From NCBI GenBank assembly GCA_045601285.1, contig JAZRZJ010000032.1:1-64000 (forward strand): a DNA stretch of 64,000 nt. Direction: 5' to 3'. Source of the stretch: F23-B02 sp045601285. Its GTDB lineage: Bacteria > Bacillota > Clostridia > Oscillospirales > Oscillospiraceae. A program made the position numbers and the translations under genes. Under the pieces are notes generated by a model. The model saw nothing but the letters and a program-made list of their open reading frames with translations, ran no database searches and was not told where the DNA came from. Each line of letters begins with the position of its first letter. Position 1 is the stretch's first letter. Positions 1-7,481 of this stretch are shown piece by piece.

Positions 1-148
1 CGACGAGCACCCCATTTCCCTTATGAACAGAGTGTGCTCCCCCGGAGGCACCACAATAGAAGGCGTCGTGAAGCTCAGGGAGCTGGGCTTTGAAACCGCC
101 GTTCAGCAGGGCCTGCAGGCGATCATAGATAAGGACAGGAAGCTGTAA
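1..148 (+). CDS. proC: Pyrroline-5-carboxylate reductase, C-terminal end (partial)
   Basis: Only the last 48 codons are in the window; the gene enters from the left edge in frame 2 and stops at TAA 146-148. The tail contains the ProC dimerisation-domain motif SPGGTTIEGV, followed by a helix ending DKDRKL. ProC reduces 1-pyrroline-5-carboxylate to proline with NAD(P)H in the cytoplasm, the last step of proline synthesis. The SPGGTT motif is highly characteristic, so the family call is good although the catalytic N-terminal Rossmann domain is not visible. No terminator is obvious directly after the stop; a palindromic repeat follows about 50 bases on. Confidence 0.85.
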   Translation, partial: DEHPISLMNRVCSPGGTTIEGVVKLRELGFETAVQQGLQAIIDKDRKL

Positions 149-200
149 ATCCGTTTGACGTTGTGAAAGAATGCAAGGCAAGGACTTTGCTCCTGCCGTA

Positions 201-338
201 CATGCCTCCCTTGCCAAAGGGAGGGGGACCGCACTTGTGCGGTGGAGGGATTCCTTGTAAAAACCTTGCGCAATTATAACGGAATCCCCCAGTCAAAATC
301 TGCGATTTTGACAGCCCCCTTTAGACAAGGGGGCCATG
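201..338. repeat. MITE-like element with terminal inverted repeats
   Basis: The 213-base gap between proC and nth is largely filled by an imperfect palindrome. The left end reads CATGCCTCCCTTGCCAAAGG and the right end is its inverse, closing AGACAAGGGGGCCATG; inner parts (GGATTCC near 248-254 and GGAATCC near 280-287) also mirror each other. Small hairpins lie inside each half (GACCGCAC/GTGCGGT on the left, CAAAATC/GATTTTG on the right). No coding capacity. Such ends resemble dispersed non-autonomous repeats seen in clostridial genomes; mobility is inferred, and only this copy is in the window. Confidence 0.65.
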
Positions 339-361
339 AGAATGGCACGGGACTTGCCCCA

Positions 362-994
362 TCATTCGCAGAACTGACAGACTGACTTCAGGCAGCAGCC
401 TTCGCAGAGGGGCTTTCTCGCGTCACAGACGGCTCTGCCGTGGAGAACGATGCGGTGGCAGAAGTCCGAGCTTTTTTCGGGCGGAAGAATTTTGCGCAGC
501 TCACGCTCAATCTTCTCGGGCTCCTTGAGACCGTCAACCAAGCCCAGACGGTTTGAAATGCGTATGCAGTGGGTGTCCACCACCGTTGAGCCGGGTATGT
601 GATAAACGTCGCCGAGAATGAGGTTTGCGGTTTTGCGCCCCACACCGGGCAGCTTCAGAAGATCCTCCATGGTGTCGGGAACTTTTCCGTCGTAACTTTC
701 AATAAGCATCTTTGCGCTGGCTACGATGTCCTTCGCCTTTGCCCTGTAAAAGCCGCAGGAGTGGACGTACTTTTCCACTTCCTCAACCTCGGCTTCAGCG
801 AAGGCCTGGAGCGTGGGAAAGCGCTCAAAGAGCGCGGGAGTTATCATGTTGACCCTTGCGTCCGTGCATTGCGCCGCAAGACGCACGGAGAAGAGAAGCT
901 CATAGTCTTTTTTATAATCAAGCGAGCATTCCGCAAGGGGATATTCCTCCTCAAGAAGCCGCAGAATTTCAAGCACCTGCTCAGGTGTTCTCAT
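362..994 (-). CDS. nth: Endonuclease III (DNA glycosylase/AP lyase)
   Basis: A 210-residue base-excision repair enzyme that removes oxidised pyrimidines and cleaves the abasic strand. It has the helix-hairpin-helix LPGVGRKTAN with the catalytic lysine, the catalytic aspartate in VVDTH, and the C-terminal 4Fe-4S ligands in the spacing C-x6-C-x2-C-x5-C (CDARKPLCEGCCLKSVC). Length matches the family. The open frame extends 80 codons further upstream into rarA, but the ATG at 994 is preceded by GAGGTG at a good distance, and the first residues (MRTPEQVLEILRLLEEEYP) align with the family start. Divergent from rarA with 68 bases between them. Confidence 0.95.
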   Translation of the reverse strand: MRTPEQVLEILRLLEEEYPLAECSLDYKKDYELLFSVRLAAQCTDARVNMITPALFERFPTLQAFAEAEVEEVEKYVHSCGFYRAKAKDIVASAKMLIESYDGKVPDTMEDLLKLPGVGRKTANLILGDVYHIPGSTVVDTHCIRISNRLGLVDGLKEPEKIERELRKILPPEKSSDFCHRIVLHGRAVCDARKPLCEGCCLKSVCQFCE

Positions 995-1012
995 AAGCAT
1001 CACCTCGCAAAG

Positions 1013-1041
1013 AGAATAGCATAAAACGACAGAGTAAGCAA
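1013..1041 (-). promoter_or_regulatory. Putative sigma-A promoter of nth
   Basis: On the minus strand TTGCTT (1036-1041) and TATTCT (1013-1018) are separated by 17 bases, giving a start point about 12 bases before the nth ATG. It sits in the short nth-rarA divergent gap. Confidence 0.5.
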
Positions 1042-1062
1042 CGATTTTCAAGAGGTAAATGT

Positions 1063-2325
1063 ATGTACGACAAACCTTTGGCCGACGAAATTCGCCCTGC
1101 ATCGCTTGACGATGTTGTGGGACAAAAGCACATACTTGGCGAAAACGGAATGCTCCGCCGCATTGTTGAAAGCGGACAGATTCCCAACATGATTTTCTAC
1201 GGGCCTTCCGGTACGGGCAAGACCACGGTGGCACGCATCATCGCCGAGAAAACCAACCGGACCCTGCGTAAATTAAACGCCACCACCGCGGGCATTGCGG
1301 ACATAAAGGCGATCATTGCCGAGCTTGACACCATGCTCACCCCCGGCGGCGTGCTGCTGTATCTTGACGAGATTCAGTACTTCAACAAAAAGCAGCAGCA
1401 GAGCCTTCTGGAGTTCATCGAGGACGGCAGAATAACCCTCATCGCCTCCACCACGGAAAACCCCTATTTCTGCGTTTTCAACGCAATTTTAAGCCGCAGC
1501 ACCGTGTTTGAGTTCAAGCACGTTGCCGCCGCCGACGCGGAAAAGGCGGCGGAGCGCGCGGTGAGAATAATGGAAGAGCGCATGAGCGTGAAGGCAGAGC
1601 TTGAGGAGGGCGTTCTGCGACGCATAAGCTCCGCCTGCGGCGGAGATGTCCGCAAGGCCATAAACGCCGTGGAGCTTCTGTTCTCTGCGGGCAGAGCGGA
1701 AAACGGCATCATGCCGATTACCCTTGAGGACACCCTTGCAATTTCACAGCGCAGCGCCATGCGCTATGACCGTGACGGTGACGAGCATTTTGACGCTCTG
1801 TCCGCGCTGATGAAATCTCTGAGGGGCTCCGACCCCGATGCCGCTCTGCACTATCTGGGCAGACTTCTGGAGGTTGGCGACCTCGTCGGTGCCTGCCGCA
1901 GACTTCTGTGCTCGGCAAGCGAGGACATCGGCCTTGCCTATCCTCAGGCGGTGCCTATTGTAAAGGCCTGCGTCGACTCCGCTTTGCAGCTTGGACTTCC
2001 CGAGGCAAGACTTCCCCTTGCGGAAGCGGCGATTTTCCTTGCCACCGCGCCGAAATCCAATTCGGGAGTCATGGCAATTGATGCTGCCCTTGCGGATATC
2101 CGCGCAGGAAAAACGGGATCTGTTCCGAGAGAGCTGCAGAACGTTCATGCCGACGGAACGGGCTTTGAGCGGGAGCAGGGATACAAATATCCCCACAGCT
2201 TCAGCGGTCACTGGGTGAAGCAGCAGTACCTTCCCGATGTGCTGAAAAACGCCCGTTACTATGAGTACGGCGACAACAAGATAGAGCAGGCGGCAAAGAA
2301 ATACTGGGACGAGGTCAAAAAATAA
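1063..2325 (+). CDS. rarA: Replication-associated recombination protein A (AAA+ ATPase)
   Basis: A 420-residue clamp-loader-like AAA+ ATPase of the RarA/MgsA/WRNIP1 family, which acts at stalled replication forks. Walker A GPSGTGKTT is at residues 47-55 and Walker B LYLDEIQYF near 99-107, with sensor residues in ASTTENPYF. The C-terminal tetramerisation half follows (motif near KSNSGVMAIDAALAD). Length is typical. The ATG at 1063 has AGAGGT upstream. Its stop overlaps the start of the DUF951 gene by one base (TAATG), so the two are likely translationally coupled. Next to nth, but transcribed away from it. Confidence 0.95.
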   Translation: MYDKPLADEIRPASLDDVVGQKHILGENGMLRRIVESGQIPNMIFYGPSGTGKTTVARIIAEKTNRTLRKLNATTAGIADIKAIIAELDTMLTPGGVLLYLDEIQYFNKKQQQSLLEFIEDGRITLIASTTENPYFCVFNAILSRSTVFEFKHVAAADAEKAAERAVRIMEERMSVKAELEEGVLRRISSACGGDVRKAINAVELLFSAGRAENGIMPITLEDTLAISQRSAMRYDRDGDEHFDALSALMKSLRGSDPDAALHYLGRLLEVGDLVGACRRLLCSASEDIGLAYPQAVPIVKACVDSALQLGLPEARLPLAEAAIFLATAPKSNSGVMAIDAALADIRAGKTGSVPRELQNVHADGTGFEREQGYKYPHSFSGHWVKQQYLPDVLKNARYYEYGDNKIEQAAKKYWDEVKK

Positions 2326-2504
2326 TGGACATTCAGGTGGGAGATATTTTAACCATGAAAAAAGCACATCCCTGCGGCGATAAGCGCTGGGAGGTGCTTC
2401 GCATCGGCGCTGATTTCAAGCTCCGCTGTCTCGGCTGCGGACATGAGGTCATGGGCGCAAGGAGCAAATTTGAAAAGAACATAAAAGAGATTGAGAGAAA
2501 ATAA
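2325..2504 (+). CDS. DUF951 domain protein
   Basis: A 59-residue protein beginning MDIQVGDILTMKKAHPCG and containing CLGCGHEV, matching the small DUF951 family widespread in Firmicutes; function unknown. Three cysteines (HPCG and the CxxC) suggest a metal or zinc-ribbon-like site, which is inference. The start ATG overlaps the rarA stop in TAATG, so translation probably depends on rarA termination and reinitiation. A hairpin terminator follows immediately. Confidence 0.9.
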   Translation: MDIQVGDILTMKKAHPCGDKRWEVLRIGADFKLRCLGCGHEVMGARSKFEKNIKEIERK

Positions 2505-2530
2505 AAAAGACTTCTTTGGAGTCTTTTTTA
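2503..2530. terminator. Bidirectional rho-independent terminator
   Basis: AAAAAAGAC / GTCTTTTTT arms flank a short loop. The element ends the rarA-DUF951 unit and overlaps the stop codon of the convergent EamA gene, so it can serve both directions. Confidence 0.8.
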
Positions 2531-3391
2531 TTTCTTTCTGTCGGTCAGCTCGCTTATAAAGGTTGCGCCGAGAACAAGCACCGCGCCCACAATGCCGAAA
2601 ACGCCGAGGGGTTCTTTCAGGAAGAGCGCCGACAGCAGAATTGCGACAATGGGGTCAAGGTAGCTGAAAATCGCAACGGTCTGGGCGGGAAGATCCTTCA
2701 TGCCCGCGAAGTAAAGGGCGTATGTAAGGCCGGTGTGGACAATGCCCACAACGGCAAGAAGCACAACGACCGTCAGGGTGAAATCCGAGGCGGCAACGTG
2801 CTGGGTAAGCAGAACGTAGGGCAGAATGACAACGCCCGCCGTGCCGAGCTGCATGACCGTGCGGTCATAGGCTTCAATGTCGTGCAGCTTTTTGTTGAGG
2901 ATCATAACGCTTGCGTAAAAGCAGGCTGCACCGAGTCCGAACAGCACGCCCACAAAGTCGCTGCCGCCGGCTTTTGCCTCAAGCACGCCCGAAACAAAGA
3001 CCATGCCCACAAGCGCGACGAGCACGCAGACAAGCTTTTTTGCCGTGAGCTTTTCCCTTAGCAGCAGCGGCGAAACAAGGATAACGATTATGGGCGCAAA
3101 GTAATAGCAAAGTGTTGCCGTTGCAACGGTGGTGTGGTTATACGCCTCGAAAAGAAGTATCCAGTTTATGCCGAGCGCGGCACCCGAAAGCAGAAGCACC
3201 GGCAGGTTTTTCTTAATGGCAATTCCGTCGGGCTTCTGCCTTTTCAGCGCCATGAAAAGCAGAAGGAAAACTGCACCCGTAAAGCCGCGCACCATGGCAA
3301 TGAAGGCCGAGGGAAGCGGCAGATAATGCACAAAAATTCCGATTGTGCCGAAGAGGAACATCGAGGATAAGAGCTTTGAACGCGGACTCAC
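2528..3391 (-). CDS. EamA/DMT-family membrane transporter
   Basis: A 287-residue polytopic membrane protein made of two repeated EamA halves, about ten transmembrane helices in all, as in drug/metabolite exporters of the DMT superfamily. Typical features are the first-half segment RGFTGAVFLLLF and the second-half ending SYLDPIVAILLSALFLKEPL, a hallmark of EamA proteins. Substrate cannot be told from sequence. The frame is open 19 codons further upstream, but a GTG at 3391 preceded by GAAGGTG fits best. A promoter sits just upstream. It is a single-gene unit, convergent with DUF951. Confidence 0.85.
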   Translation of the reverse strand: MSPRSKLLSSMFLFGTIGIFVHYLPLPSAFIAMVRGFTGAVFLLLFMALKRQKPDGIAIKKNLPVLLLSGAALGINWILLFEAYNHTTVATATLCYYFAPIIVILVSPLLLREKLTAKKLVCVLVALVGMVFVSGVLEAKAGGSDFVGVLFGLGAACFYASVMILNKKLHDIEAYDRTVMQLGTAGVVILPYVLLTQHVAASDFTLTVVVLLAVVGIVHTGLTYALYFAGMKDLPAQTVAIFSYLDPIVAILLSALFLKEPLGVFGIVGAVLVLGATFISELTDRKK

Positions 3392-3419
3392 ATTAATCAC
3401 CTTCAGAGGATTTTTCCTT

Positions 3420-3448
3420 ATGGTAGCACAAGGCGTGAAGACTGTCAA
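3420..3448 (-). promoter_or_regulatory. Putative promoter of the EamA gene
   Basis: TTGACA (minus strand, 3443-3448) and TACCAT (3420-3425) are 17 bases apart, about 30 bases before the proposed GTG start. Confidence 0.55.
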
Positions 3449-3462
3449 ATTAAGTCTGCGTG

Positions 3463-3519
3463 TATACTAATTCCTAATAAAAAGCTTCAAATTGAATGTT
3501 TTTATTTGGGATTAGTATC
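3463..3519. repeat. Palindromic dispersed repeat, short (internally deleted) copy
   Basis: A 57-base version of the repeat found in full at 14905-15068 and 16451-16614. It keeps the left end (ATACTAATTCCTAATAAAAA), the segment GCTTCAAATTGAATG, and the right end (TTTTTATTTGGGATTAGTAT) but lacks about 107 internal bases. The right end touches the TGA stop of ypeB at 3518-3520. Confidence 0.8.
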
Positions 3520-4774
3520 ATACCTCGATTTTAAACTGCCTGCCCGTGTTTGCGTCAACGCAGACGCGCACGGAATCGCCGCTGCCGTTTACGCAGTCAA
3601 AGGCATAGCACAGCCGCTCAAGGCTGTTGTCCGCGCAGAGCACAAGCTCTGTGTTTTTAACTGTGAGACTGTCCGGGACTGCGGCAATTGCCTCCTCCCT
3701 GCTGATTTGCGGAGGTGAAAGCTCGCGATCTTTGTGGTGGGCGTAATACTCCGTTGCGTCGTATGCGTAGATGCTTCCGTCGTCTGCGGCAACGGAAACC
3801 TTTATACAGTCGTTTTCGCAGAGAACGCCGTCCTTTCCGCAGGCGAAAACCGCGGTCAGCACGCTGTCGCTGCGAATTGAGGAGGTCATTCTCATTTCCT
3901 CAAAGCCCTTTTCCCCGAGAAAGTCCTCCGCCGCGGCTTCAAGCTCTGCGCTGTCCATGTCGCCTGCCACGGCGCGCTGTGAGGACATGGAAAGAACATT
4001 GCCGCCCGCGTCAACGGTGACCGTTCCGCCCTCAAAGGCAAAGCAGAAAACTCCGCCCTCGGTTTTGTACTGGGTGTCCCCCGCCTTTATGCCGAAAAAT
4101 TCCTCGGCGGCCTTCTTTGCCGCCTTTTCCGAAACGGGATTGTCAAATTCCGCCGCGGGATTATCGTAATAGCTTCCGTTGTAGTCAAGGGTGGGAAGCT
4201 CGTCCAGCTCGTGCTCCATTTTAAGCATGGCTTCGCTCATTACACGGGCGGTTTTGTCCGCGAAAACGTTTTCGGGCGCGTCCATCAGAACGCTGCCGTC
4301 GTTGATGTTACGCGAAAGCTCGGAAATGCTTTTCTTAAGACTCCCCGAAATGTCCGCAAGGCTTGCCATGTTCTTTCGCTCGGTGTCGGAAAAGCCCGTT
4401 TCGCCGGCGGTTTTTAGGAGATACTCCGCGTAGTCGTCGGCGATGTTTATAAAGGCCGAGGTCTGCTCAAGCTCCTGGGTGGAAAAGGGCAGAACTGCCA
4501 TGGTCATTTCCGCGGTATGACAGCTTGCGCAGATGTCGGCACAGACCTCCGCGCTGACCTCGCTTCCCGTGGCATACTGACCTCGCTTCAGCGCGTTGTC
4601 AAGCTTTTCGAAAGAGGTTACAAGCTCGGAAAAGGCGTGGCTGTAGCCGTATTCCGCAGTTCTGCGGTAGGCTGTGCCGCTGACGCTCTGGGCGATTGCA
4701 TAGCCGCCGAGAGCAAGCACCGCCGCGGTGAGATAGGTAATTATAAGAACAAAAGTTTTTTTTCTGATGTGCAT
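3518..4774 (-). CDS. ypeB: Germination protein YpeB
   Basis: A 418-residue protein with an N-terminal membrane anchor (about residues 7-27, KTFVLIITYLTAAVLALGGY), a middle helical region, the YpeB segment LPTLDYNGSYYDNP, and C-terminal PepSY-type repeats. In Bacillus, YpeB is needed for localisation and stability of the spore cortex-lytic enzyme SleB, so this gene indicates endospore formation. sleB is not adjacent here. The ATG at 4774 is chosen because AGGGGTG lies just upstream; a GTG three codons earlier overlaps that ribosome site. The ribosome site lies in the 3' arm of a hairpin after gltX (see 4775-4812). Probably expressed late in the forespore, but no sigma-G promoter could be assigned. 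Confidence 0.88.
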   Translation of the reverse strand: MHIRKKTFVLIITYLTAAVLALGGYAIAQSVSGTAYRRTAEYGYSHAFSELVTSFEKLDNALKRGQYATGSEVSAEVCADICASCHTAEMTMAVLPFSTQELEQTSAFINIADDYAEYLLKTAGETGFSDTERKNMASLADISGSLKKSISELSRNINDGSVLMDAPENVFADKTARVMSEAMLKMEHELDELPTLDYNGSYYDNPAAEFDNPVSEKAAKKAAEEFFGIKAGDTQYKTEGGVFCFAFEGGTVTVDAGGNVLSMSSQRAVAGDMDSAELEAAAEDFLGEKGFEEMRMTSSIRSDSVLTAVFACGKDGVLCENDCIKVSVAADDGSIYAYDATEYYAHHKDRELSPPQISREEAIAAVPDSLTVKNTELVLCADNSLERLCYAFDCVNGSGDSVRVCVDANTGRQFKIEV

Positions 4775-4812
4775 AAAAAACACCCCTTTTGGCTTATTGT
4801 TTCCAAAAGGGG
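4775..4812 (-). terminator. gltX terminator hairpin that also holds the ypeB ribosome site
   Basis: On the minus strand CCCCTTTTGG and CCAAAAGGGG form a perfect 10-bp stem (arms 4803-4812 and 4783-4792), followed by TGTTTTTT and then the ypeB ATG. It has the form of an intrinsic terminator for gltX. The 3' arm AGGGG(TG) is also the only good ribosome-binding sequence for ypeB, so read-through gltX RNA would mask it. Confidence 0.75.
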
Positions 4813-4828
4813 TAAATTTATTTTTGTT

Positions 4829-6301
4829 TTATTTTGAAAGTTTTTCTTCTGCGATTCTCATGCGGCGGAGGCTTTCCTCCCTGCCGAGAATGCGGCAAAT
4901 TTCAACGGCACCGCCGGGTGTTACGGCCTTGCCCGCAACGGCAATGCGCACGGGCCACATGACCTTTGCGTTCTTGCATTCCTCCGCCGCGGCCATATCG
5001 GTCATGGCGGTAAGAATGTTCTCATCGCACCAGTCCTCGATCGCCTCGAAAACAGGCAGCATTTTGTTCAGTATATCGAGGGAAACCGCCTCATCGGTCT
5101 TGCTCTTTTTGTGAACAAACAGCTCGGTTTCGTACTCGGGAAGCTCGTCAAAGAAGTCAAGCTTTTCGGGAATGTCGTTGAGCACCTCCGTGCGCTGCTG
5201 AAGCAGGGCGGCAATGGCGGCGGGATCGATTTCGGGCTTCTTCACGGCGCGGCGGATAAAGGGCTCGGCAACCCTTGCAAAGTCCTCAGCGCTCATGCTG
5301 CGGATATACTCGGCGTTGAAGAATTTAAGCTTCTCAATGTCGAAGATCGCGGGGGATTTGCTTAATCCTTTGAGTTCAAAAATTTCCGCGAGCTCCCTCA
5401 TGGAAAAAATCTCGCGCTCACCGCCGGGGCTCCAGCCCAGAAGTGCAACGTAGTTCACAACCGCGTCGGTGATGTAGCCCTGAGCGATAAGATCCTCATA
5501 GCTGGGGTCGCCGTGGCGCTTTGACATCTTGTTGTGCTGGTCACGCATGACGGGTGAGCAGTGTACGTACCTGGGAATGTCCCAGCCGAAGCTTTCGTAC
5601 AGCAGATTGTACTTGGGTGAGGAGGACAGATATTCGCTGCCGCGGACAACATGAGTAATGCCCATGAGATGATCGTCAATGACGTTTGCGAAGTTGTAGG
5701 TGGGCAGACCGTCGCGCTTAATCAGCACCTGGTCATCGAGAGTTTTGTTTTCAACGGTGATGTCGCCGAAAATTTCGTCATGGAAGGTGGTTGTGCCATC
5801 CTCGGGAATCTTCTGACGGATAACGTAGGGCTCGCCTGCGGCGGCCTTTGCCTCGGAGTCCTCTCTGCTCATGAAGCGGCAGGGGTCGGCGGCCTTTTCA
5901 AAGCCCTCGCTCTCCTCCTCGGTCTTCTCGCAGAAGCAGCGGTAGGCAAAGCCCTTTTCAACGAGAAGGTCGGCGTATTCCTTGTAAAGCGCACGGCGCT
6001 CGGTCTGGATATAGGGACCTACGGGGCCGCCCACATCGGGACCTTCGTCGTGGTCAAGACCGCATTCGGTGAGAGTGCGGTAAATGACATCAACCGCGCC
6101 CTCCACATATCTGCCCTGGTCGGTATCTTCAATGCGGAGAATGAATTTGCCGCCTGCGTGACGGGCGATAAGCCAGGTGTACAGTGCGGTGCGCAGATTG
6201 CCGACGTGCATATATCCCGTGGGACTGGGAGCAAAACGGGTGCGTACTTCACCCCTGGGGATACGCGCCTCCATTTCCTCGTACCATTTCATATCTTTCA
6301 T
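4829..6301 (-). CDS. gltX: Glutamate--tRNA ligase
   Basis: A 490-residue class I aminoacyl-tRNA synthetase that charges tRNA-Glu (and possibly tRNA-Gln where the amidotransferase route is used). The nucleotide-binding signature is RFAPSPTGYMHVGN (HIGH equivalent HVGN at 32-35) and the KMSKS loop is KMSKR at 258-262; GluRS landmarks RIEDTDQGR and DGLPTYNFANVIDD are present. Length is typical. ATG 6301 is preceded by GGAGG. Divergent from trpS, with the two promoters sharing -35 bases. Ends in a hairpin just before ypeB. Confidence 0.97.
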   Translation of the reverse strand: MKDMKWYEEMEARIPRGEVRTRFAPSPTGYMHVGNLRTALYTWLIARHAGGKFILRIEDTDQGRYVEGAVDVIYRTLTECGLDHDEGPDVGGPVGPYIQTERRALYKEYADLLVEKGFAYRCFCEKTEEESEGFEKAADPCRFMSREDSEAKAAAGEPYVIRQKIPEDGTTTFHDEIFGDITVENKTLDDQVLIKRDGLPTYNFANVIDDHLMGITHVVRGSEYLSSSPKYNLLYESFGWDIPRYVHCSPVMRDQHNKMSKRHGDPSYEDLIAQGYITDAVVNYVALLGWSPGGEREIFSMRELAEIFELKGLSKSPAIFDIEKLKFFNAEYIRSMSAEDFARVAEPFIRRAVKKPEIDPAAIAALLQQRTEVLNDIPEKLDFFDELPEYETELFVHKKSKTDEAVSLDILNKMLPVFEAIEDWCDENILTAMTDMAAAEECKNAKVMWPVRIAVAGKAVTPGGAVEICRILGREESLRRMRIAEEKLSK

Positions 6302-6339
6302 GCTTTTCCTCCGAAACAGTAAAAATCTATTACCGTAAC

Positions 6340-6368
6340 AGTGTATTTTACATTTTGCCCATTGTCAA
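6340..6368 (-). promoter_or_regulatory. Putative promoter of gltX
   Basis: TTGACA (6363-6368, minus strand) and TACACT (6340-6345) with a 17-base spacer. Its -35 box overlaps the trpS -35 box on the other strand. Confidence 0.6.
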
Positions 6369-6390
6369 GTAGCAGTTAAAATGGTAATAT
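6362..6390 (+). promoter_or_regulatory. Putative promoter of trpS
   Basis: TTGTCA (6362-6367) and TAATAT (6385-6390), 17 bases apart. The leader that remains (about 35 bases) is too short for a T-box. Confidence 0.65.
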
Positions 6391-6430
6391 ATTAATTTAG
6401 AAAATTATCTTTTATTGGAGATATAAGCAA

Positions 6431-7444
6431 ATGGAAAACGAAATCAAGAAAAAAGTAATGCTCTCCGGCATACAGCCCTCCGGCGACCTGCACCTCGGCA
6501 ATTATCTGGGCGCGGTCAAAAACTGGGGCGAGCGTGCAGATGAGTTTGACTGCTATTATTTCATGGCTGACCTGCACACCCTCACCGTGCGTCAGAATCC
6601 CGCAGAGCTGCGCCGCCGCACGCTTGAGCAGCTTGCACAGTACATCGCCTGCGGTCTTGACCCTGAGAAGAACACCCTTTTCGTGCAGAGCCATGTTCAT
6701 GAGCACGCGGAGCTGGGCTGGATACTCAACTGCTACACCATGTTCGGTGAGCTTTCACGCATGACACAGTTCAAGGACAAGAGCGCCAAGAACGCCGACA
6801 ACATAAACGGCGGTCTTTTCACCTATCCCGCGCTCATGGCGGCGGACATTCTGCTTTATCAGGCGGACTTCGTTCCCGTGGGTGAGGACCAGCGCCAGCA
6901 CTGCGAGCTCACCCGTGACGTTGCAATCCGCTTCAACAATATTTACGGCGATGTGTTCAAGGTTCCCGAGCCCTACATTCCCAAGGCGGGCGCACGAGTC
7001 ATGGGACTCGGCAACCCCACCTCAAAGATGAGCAAGTCTGACCCCAACGGCTGCGTGTTCCTTATGGAAAAGCCCGAGGACATCGCCCGCAAGTTCAAGC
7101 GTGCAGTCACCGACTCCGACACTGAGAACTGCGTGCGCTTTGACCGCGAGGCAAAGCCCGGCGTTGCTAACCTCATGAATATTTACTCCGCCGTTACGGG
7201 TAAGAGCTTCGAGGAGATCGAGAAGGAATTTGAGGGCTGCGGCTACGGCGTTTTCAAGCCCGCCGTGGGCGAAGCGGTAATCGAAACCCTGCGTCCCATC
7301 AGAGAGGAAGCAACCCGCCTTCTTGCCGACAAGGCATATCTTCAGAAGGTTTACTCCGACGGTGCGGAGAAGGCAAGCTTCATTGCCCGCAAGACTCTGC
7401 GCAAGGTATATAAAAAGGTCGGTCTTGTAGAAAAGCCCTTCTGA
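6431..7444 (+). CDS. trpS: Tryptophan--tRNA ligase
   Basis: A 337-residue class I synthetase of the usual bacterial length. HIGH equivalent is HLGN (21-24) within SGIQPSGDLHLGN, and the signature loop KMSKS is at 199-203. The specificity segment GEDQRQHCELTRD is also characteristic. ATG 6431 follows TTGGAGA. Divergent from gltX; 37 bases before tagO, which may be cotranscribed because no terminator is seen between them. Confidence 0.97.
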   Translation: MENEIKKKVMLSGIQPSGDLHLGNYLGAVKNWGERADEFDCYYFMADLHTLTVRQNPAELRRRTLEQLAQYIACGLDPEKNTLFVQSHVHEHAELGWILNCYTMFGELSRMTQFKDKSAKNADNINGGLFTYPALMAADILLYQADFVPVGEDQRQHCELTRDVAIRFNNIYGDVFKVPEPYIPKAGARVMGLGNPTSKMSKSDPNGCVFLMEKPEDIARKFKRAVTDSDTENCVRFDREAKPGVANLMNIYSAVTGKSFEEIEKEFEGCGYGVFKPAVGEAVIETLRPIREEATRLLADKAYLQKVYSDGAEKASFIARKTLRKVYKKVGLVEKPF

Positions 7445-7481
7445 TGCGTCGTCCCCTGCGGGACAAATAAGGAGAGATATC

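Noticed and set aside
6302..6430. Possible T-box leader before trpS or gltX
   Set aside because: Only about 35-40 bases remain between either promoter and its start codon, too short for a T-box.
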